Source: Polyangiaceae bacterium
GTDB lineage: Bacteria; Myxococcota; Polyangia; Polyangiales; Polyangiaceae
Direction: 5' to 3'
Assembly: GCA_025936205.1 (NCBI GenBank)
Contig: JAICTU010000314.1
Span: 1 to 10,951 of the forward strand
DNA: 10,951 nucleotides
Below are positions 7,518 through 10,951 of the stretch, piece by piece. The notes under the pieces were generated by a model. It was not told the DNA's origin and ran no database searches. It was given only the letters and a program-made list of their open reading frames with translations. Position numbers and translations under genes: made by a program. The first letter of the stretch is position 1, and each line of letters opens with the position of its first letter.

Positions 7518-7523
7518 TTTTTT
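7478..7523 (+). terminator. Intrinsic terminator after zapA / candidate RNA
   Basis: The lower stem pairs CCG-G-CAC (7478-7484, one bulged G) with GTGCGG (7512-7517). After an internal loop, the upper stem pairs CCACTG (7490-7495) with CAGTGG (7502-7507) around AAGAGG. Six T (7518-7523) follow immediately, so it acts on plus-strand transcripts. Confidence 0.75.
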
Positions 7524-7665
7524 GGGGCCGGGCCTCAGCTTTCGAGACCCTGAGCGTCACCTCGGGGCGCGAGCGGCGCGCGACACCGACGTTGGCCGCC
7601 AGCGCCATCAGCTCCAGCGCGAGGGGCGTTCCCGGCGAACGGCTTGCAGCGCCGGAGGTGTCCGG

Positions 7666-7704
7666 CCGAGCGGTTATCCGCGACGTCGCGGATTAGCCGC
7701 GCGG
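7666..7704. repeat. Long palindrome with an 18-bp perfect core
   Basis: The core ATCCGCGACGTCGCGGAT (7676-7693) is a perfect palindrome. With one bulge and a few mismatches, pairing extends outward through GGTT / TAGCC and GC / GC to CCG / CGG at 7666-7704. It could be a dimer-binding site or cruciform. No T-tract follows, so it is not an intrinsic terminator. Confidence 0.6.
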
Positions 7705-8093
7705 GGCCGAGCCCAGGGCGTTCGCCGACGCGGGCTCGAGGCGTGTAGCGCTGCGGTTCCGGTGCTCGACTGACCGGGCCTCCGCCGTCCAGTTTTCAGA
7801 CCCGGCAGCCCTTGGCTGGCGCGGCCGACGGGGGTCCTGCAAAGCCTGGCATGATTGGGTCGTATGAGCTCGAGCTCGGTCTCGGTCAGCGGGGGCGGGC
7901 TCCGGGTAGCGCGCGGAGGGCGCCGAGGGACCAGTCGGCGGCAGACGAGGAAGGCGACTCGCGGGCACCCAGCATAGCGCTCCGCCAGGTGCTGTTCGCT
8001 GGCGACGATGAGGGTTCGCGTCGCTGGTGAGCTCTGTGTTCATCGCTCGGCATCGGCTGGTCGCGGGCTTTGAAAGGGCGCTCTCTTGACGAC

Positions 8094-8122
8094 GAGCGAG
8101 CTCCTGGAGCCGGGGCTCGCTC
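8094..8122. repeat. Inverted repeat in gene-poor region
   Basis: GAGCGAGC (8094-8101) and GCTCGCTC (8115-8122) are perfect 8-bp arms, with three further pairs (one G-T) inside and a 7-nt loop. Function unknown. Confidence 0.5.
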
Positions 8123-9644
8123 CTGTACGCCGGCAGCGAAGCCGCGCCTCGACCCGACACAGCCCACTCGATCGAGTGCCTGTCGCAGCGCCCCTCCTCG
8201 TTCGATACCACCAAGGAAGCTTGCAACGGCGGCTTGGCCGGGAACTGCAGAGACGTGGAGCGAATGGCGGAGCGGCGCTGGTCCGCGATCGCGCCGGCCT
8301 GGATTCGATGCGCGTGAGCGCCGGGACGGGGCCGAGCGGCCGTGGCGAAGAGCGGCGGCCATTCCCAGATTGGCCGTTGCTCCGAGAGCATTGCGACTCC
8401 GACGACGGCCGCGCTCTGTGGTGCCCGACCTGCTGCACCCCGTCCGCAGGTGCCTTCGCGTGAATGCGTTCCCGATGTTGCCCCTCGCCTCGAGGGCGTC
8501 CGTGGAGGCACCGCCTGCACGCTTCCGACAGAGCGGGTGCAGGCGAGCTGACGCCCCAGGTTCGGGTGCGCGGGGCCGCGGGCGCCTCTGTCGCTCACGC
8601 CGCGCCGTTGCTCCCAAAGTCCTGGCTAGCTTCTGAATGCTGCTGGTCCACCCGACTGTGCTCACGATGATATGGGCGGAGTGCGCGGTCTCCGCGTAGT
8701 CGCAGCCATGAGCAGCGAGCATCCCGACGGTCTGCTCCGGGAATGCGGCGCTCGGTCCGCGCGCGTCCGCGCCCACAGGGATCGGTGCAGCGGCTCCGGC
8801 GGAGCGTCAGTGCCGAGATGGGGAGCCAGAACAAGGAGGAGTCGGCGGGCCGCTGCCGTTCCGGGCGGTGTGCGATGAAGAGCTCCCGAACTCTTTCCGG
8901 GACAGCAGCCCCGTGCTGCCCGCGCGAGCCTCCGGCGAGTCGAGGCGCAGCGTCTCGGAGACGCCGGTAAGGCTTGGACCGCGAGGCGTTGGTGTGGCCG
9001 GCGCCGCTGCACATTACTCGGGCGGCCGTGCCCTGGCCGCGGCAGCCCCGGGTCGAAGCAAGAGACTCAGACCAGACGCTAGAGTATTAGCTTCCGGCGC
9101 CCCGTCGCGGCGCCGCCGGCCCGGCCTCCAGGGCTCGGGCCAAGGGCGCGGCTGCGCGTACGGAGAGTGCCGGCGTAGCGCCGGGTGCGGGACCGCGCTT
9201 GTCCGAGCCTGTTCGCGCCGGCAGTGCCACGCGTCCCGGCGCGCTCGCGCGGGCTGTGGCCGGCGGAGTGGAAGGCCCTGCGCGCTCCTTATGCGCCGCG
9301 GCCGTCGCGGTCGCTGCTGCTCGGCGCAGGCGTCGTTCTGGCTGTGCTCTGTCTGATGGCGGTCTGCGCCCGCGTGGAGTGCGTCGGGCGCTGGATTCCG
9401 GCGCGCGCCGCATGGCCTGCGCTGGGCTGGTGCGCGGCGCTGGTGCGCTCGCCTGGGCGTTGCTCCATGCCCGAGCAGAATGATCCCGGCGGTGCTTCTG
9501 CAAGACAGCCTGTTCGTCACTGCCGAGCCCGTCGTGAGGGGCTGGGCGCTCCAGAGCCTGCGGCGGGCTGCGAGCCCGCGTGCCATCGTCTGAGCGTGTG
9601 TCAGCGCTGCTCGGGCTTCGCCGGCGGTTTCGGGGCGGCTCTCG

Positions 9645-10951
9645 ATGGACTACAGGGCGGGGATGGGATTGGATGCTCGTATCCGTGCGCGGCTGGCCGG
9701 GCTCGTGGCGGCAGGTCTATATCGCGATCCCGAGGGGGCGGCGGAGGAGGCGCGCGTTGGAGAGGAGGCGGGATTCGTGGACGTGCGCTCCAACGACTAT
9801 CTTGGTCTCGCGCGGGAGTGGGTCGGCGCCGAGACGGCTTTTGCCGTGGCTGCGGCGACGGCCCGCCGGGGCGCGGATGGTTCGGGAAGCGGTCCTGTGA
9901 TCCCCGAAGAAGGTGGCACGCGCGCGGGCGGGGATGCCGCTCCGCTCGGGGATGTTTCACGTGAAACGGGTGAGGTGACGATCGAGCGTGCCGCGCTCGA
10001 TGGTTCGGGGAAACACCCCGGCTCCGCGGAGCGGCGCGCCCGAGCCGCCGAGGCTGGTGCTCCACTCGGGGATGTCTCACGTGAAACGGGTGAGGTGACG
10101 ATCGAGCGGGGCGCGCTCGATGGTTCGGGGAAAGGCCCTGGCTCCGAAGAGCGCAGCACCCGAGCCGGCGGAGGTGGCGCTTCACTCGGGGATGCTTCAC
10201 GTGAGACGGCTGCGGTGAGGGTCGAGCGGCGCGCGCTGGATGGTTTGGAGATGGGTCCTGATTCCCCAGAGCGCGGCATGCGAGCCGGCGAAGCTGGTGC
10301 TCCACTCGGGGATGTTTCACGTGAAACGGCAGGGACGACAGTCGAGCAGAGCGTGGCGGAGGGATCGGGGAAACGCCCTGGCTCCGAAGAGCTGCGCGCC
10401 CGAGCCGGCGAGGCTGGCGCTTCACTCGGGGATGTTTCACGTGAAACGGCTGGGATGGCGGTTGGGCGGGGCGCGCTGGATGGTTGGGGGAAAGGCCCTG
10501 GCTCCGAAGGGCGCAGCACCGGGGTCGACGGGGATGGCGCTCCACTTGGGGATGTTTCACGTGAAGCGGCTGGGATGGCGGTCGAGGGGCGCGCGCTGGA
10601 TGGTTCGGGGAAGGGCCTTGGCTCCGAAGAGCGGCGCCCCCGAGCGGGCGAGGATGGTCCCCGATGCGCGTGCGCCCCACGTGTAACGTCTGCTGCCGCG
10701 AGCACCGTCGCGGCCTTCTCCGGTGGTTCCCCCTCCGCGATGTCGGGCGGCGGCGCAAGGGGCCCAGGGCGGTTCAGTGCTCCTTCGCCGCCCCCGGAAG
10801 GCGCAGCGCGTGGCCATGTTTCGCTCTCCGTGAGTGGGGTGGACGCGCTCGCGGCCGTGGCCGGCAGATCGGCGCCGTCGGCAGGGCTCGCGGGAGCTGT
10901 CGGCGGAACTGGGCAGGCCGCAAGTTCGTGGGACCTTGCCGATGGTGAGCC
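9645..10951 (+). CDS. BioF-like PLP enzyme N-terminus with translated parS repeat array (3' end outside window)
   Basis: 435 codons are open to the right edge; the nearest upstream in-frame stop is at 9591-9593. Candidate starts are ATG 9645 (GGGGCGG about 6 nt upstream) and ATG 9663. Residues 8-57 resemble the N-terminus of 8-amino-7-oxononanoate synthase (biotin pathway, alpha-oxoamine synthase family): an amphipathic helix rich in Arg/Leu/Ala, then GFVDVRSNDYLGLARE with the family's SNDYLGLA at 49-56. In ordinary BioF a Gly-rich GxGxGGSR segment and the catalytic domain follow within about 20 residues. Here GADGSGSGP (77-85) is followed by about 275 residues of 40-residue repeats, each containing G-D-V/A-S-R-E-T/A, then an Ala/Gly/Ser-rich stretch to the edge. 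No catalytic His/Asp/Lys motif is visible. It is either a BioF-type enzyme with a very large low-complexity insertion or an N-terminal fragment joined to the repeats. The frame staying open through all units argues that it is translated. Confidence 0.6.
   Translation, partial: MDYRAGMGLDARIRARLAGLVAAGLYRDPEGAAEEARVGEEAGFVDVRSNDYLGLAREWVGAETAFAVAAATARRGADGSGSGPVIPEEGGTRAGGDAAPLGDVSRETGEVTIERAALDGSGKHPGSAERRARAAEAGAPLGDVSRETGEVTIERGALDGSGKGPGSEERSTRAGGGGASLGDASRETAAVRVERRALDGLEMGPDSPERGMRAGEAGAPLGDVSRETAGTTVEQSVAEGSGKRPGSEELRARAGEAGASLGDVSRETAGMAVGRGALDGWGKGPGSEGRSTGVDGDGAPLGDVSREAAGMAVEGRALDGSGKGLGSEERRPRAGEDGPRCACAPRVTSAAASTVAAFSGGSPSAMSGGGARGPGRFSAPSPPPEGAARGHVSLSVSGVDALAAVAGRSAPSAGLAGAVGGTGQAASSWDLADGE
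9953..9968. other. parS: parS site 1
   Basis: TGTTTCACGTGAAACG matches the parS consensus TGTTTCACGTGAAACA at 15 of 16 bases. Expected ParB-binding site. Read in frame as V-S-R-E-T. Confidence 0.85.
10073..10088. other. parS: parS site 2
   Basis: TGTCTCACGTGAAACG, 14 of 16. The T-to-C change at position 4 is silent for the encoded Val. Confidence 0.78.
10193..10208. other. parS: parS site 3 (weaker)
   Basis: TGCTTCACGTGAGACG, 13 of 16. One change turns Val into Ala, another is silent (GAA to GAG). The central CACGTG core is intact. Confidence 0.65.
10313..10328. other. parS: parS site 4
   Basis: TGTTTCACGTGAAACG, 15 of 16, identical to sites 1 and 5. Confidence 0.85.
10433..10448. other. 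parS: parS site 5
   Basis: TGTTTCACGTGAAACG, 15 of 16, identical to sites 1 and 4. Confidence 0.85.
10553..10568. other. parS: parS site 6
   Basis: TGTTTCACGTGAAGCG, 14 of 16. The A-to-G change makes Thr into Ala in the encoded peptide. Confidence 0.75.
10673..10688. other. Decayed parS copy at the array edge
   Basis: CGCCCCACGTGTAACG keeps the CACGTG core and the exact 120-bp phase but matches the consensus at only 10 of 16 bases. It is probably the degenerate last unit and unlikely to bind ParB well. Confidence 0.55.

Larger units (their letters stand above)
7524..9644. other. 2.1-kb gene-poor region, no supported gene
   Basis: Open frames of up to about 300 codons occur on both strands, as expected in GC-rich DNA. 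They overlap each other, are dominated by Arg/Ser/Pro/Ala, and show no recognisable motif, good ribosome binding site or consistent codon periodicity. No tRNA T-loop with a matching stem, rRNA, RNase P or SRP RNA signature was seen. Visible structure consists of GC-rich palindromes: 7666-7704, 8094-8122 (GAGCGAGC / GCTCGCTC arms) and 9095-9115 (CGGCGCC / GGCGCCG arms). A hydrophobic stretch encoded near 9300-9370 on the plus strand (LLLGAGVVLAVLCLMAVC) could belong to a small or decayed membrane protein but is unsupported. The region may be decayed coding DNA, a long spacer next to the parS array, or hold uncatalogued RNAs. Confidence 0.5.
9864..10690 (+). repeat. Tandem 120-bp repeat array carrying parS sites
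   Basis: There are seven units, with sites exactly 120 bp apart (first bases 9953, 10073, 10193, 10313, 10433, 10553 and a decayed 10673). Besides the parS sequence the units share GATGGTTCGGGGAAAGGCCC-like and GGCTCCGAAGAGCG-like blocks. Unit 1 is recognisable from about 9864, is 5'-truncated and carries 3 extra bases before its site. The unit is 40 codons long, so gain or loss keeps the frame. Confidence 0.92.

Noticed and set aside
7390..7695. Minus-strand stretch with plausible codon use (ALELMALAANVGVARRSRPEVTL)
   Set aside because: It runs through the plus-strand terminator and candidate RNA, has no ribosome binding site, and resembles no known protein.
7693..8598. Minus-strand frame of 301 codons
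   Set aside because: Arg/Ser/Pro-rich composition with no motif, overlapped by a similar-sized frame (7886-8776) on the same strand and others opposite; typical of chance frames in GC-rich DNA.
9185..9964. Plus-strand frame with a hydrophobic segment near residues 43-62
   Set aside because: It runs out of frame into the BioF-like gene and parS units, and its composition after the hydrophobic part looks random.
10240..10686. Second plus-strand frame with GMFHVKR repeats
   Set aside because: Another frame of the same repeats, without a family motif at its start.
9864..10690. CRISPR array
   Set aside because: The 120-bp units with conserved spacers, translated repeats and no cas genes do not fit; the repeated core is a parS palindrome.
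9601..10758. Minus-strand frame of 385 codons across the parS array
   Set aside because: The repeats are open in several frames because the unit is 120 bp and its core is palindromic; only the plus frame begins with a recognisable protein motif.

Overview
The window is very GC-rich and looks like chromosomal DNA of a myxobacterium (Myxococcota, probably Polyangiales/Sorangiineae). This is inferred from a Hpt/receiver/DUF4388/PEGA signalling protein, large lipoproteins with Ala/Ser/Pro-rich linkers, a Cys-rich lipoprotein and strong G/C preference at third codon positions. The exact taxon cannot be read from the sequence.

Left part, minus strand (1-4369): a two-gene unit. A 1121-residue membrane signalling protein (Hpt-like, two degenerate receivers, DUF4388-like domain, one membrane span, PEGA domain) is joined through a TGATG stop/start overlap to a surface lipoprotein that runs off the left edge. 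The lipoprotein could be the N-terminal ectodomain of a larger enzyme. A symmetrical -10-like sequence near 4402-4408 may fire both leftward into this unit and rightward into the next gene.

Middle, plus strand (4480-7333): a fused shikimate kinase/3-dehydroquinate synthase (aroKB), a Cys-rich lipoprotein of unknown function, and the cell-division gene zapA. zapA is followed by a GC-rich stretch that can fold into several hairpins and ends in a convincing intrinsic terminator (7478-7523). The placement and length (about 190 nt after zapA) fit 6S RNA, but its diagnostic structure was not demonstrated.

From 7524 to about 9644 there is some 2.1 kb in which I cannot support any gene; it contains several strong palindromes.

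Right part (9645-10951, running off the edge): an open plus-strand frame starts like an 8-amino-7-oxononanoate synthase (BioF family; SNDYLGLA motif). It then passes, without a stop, through seven 120-bp tandem units. Each of the first six carries a near-perfect parS centromere site (consensus TGTTTCACGTGAAACA), read in frame as D-V/A-S-R-E-T/A, and the seventh carries a decayed copy. The most notable feature of the window is therefore a translated array of ParB-binding sites, apparently a chromosome-segregation locus built inside the 5' part of a PLP-enzyme gene. zapA, the gene-poor stretch and the parS array lie side by side, but parA and parB are not in the window.
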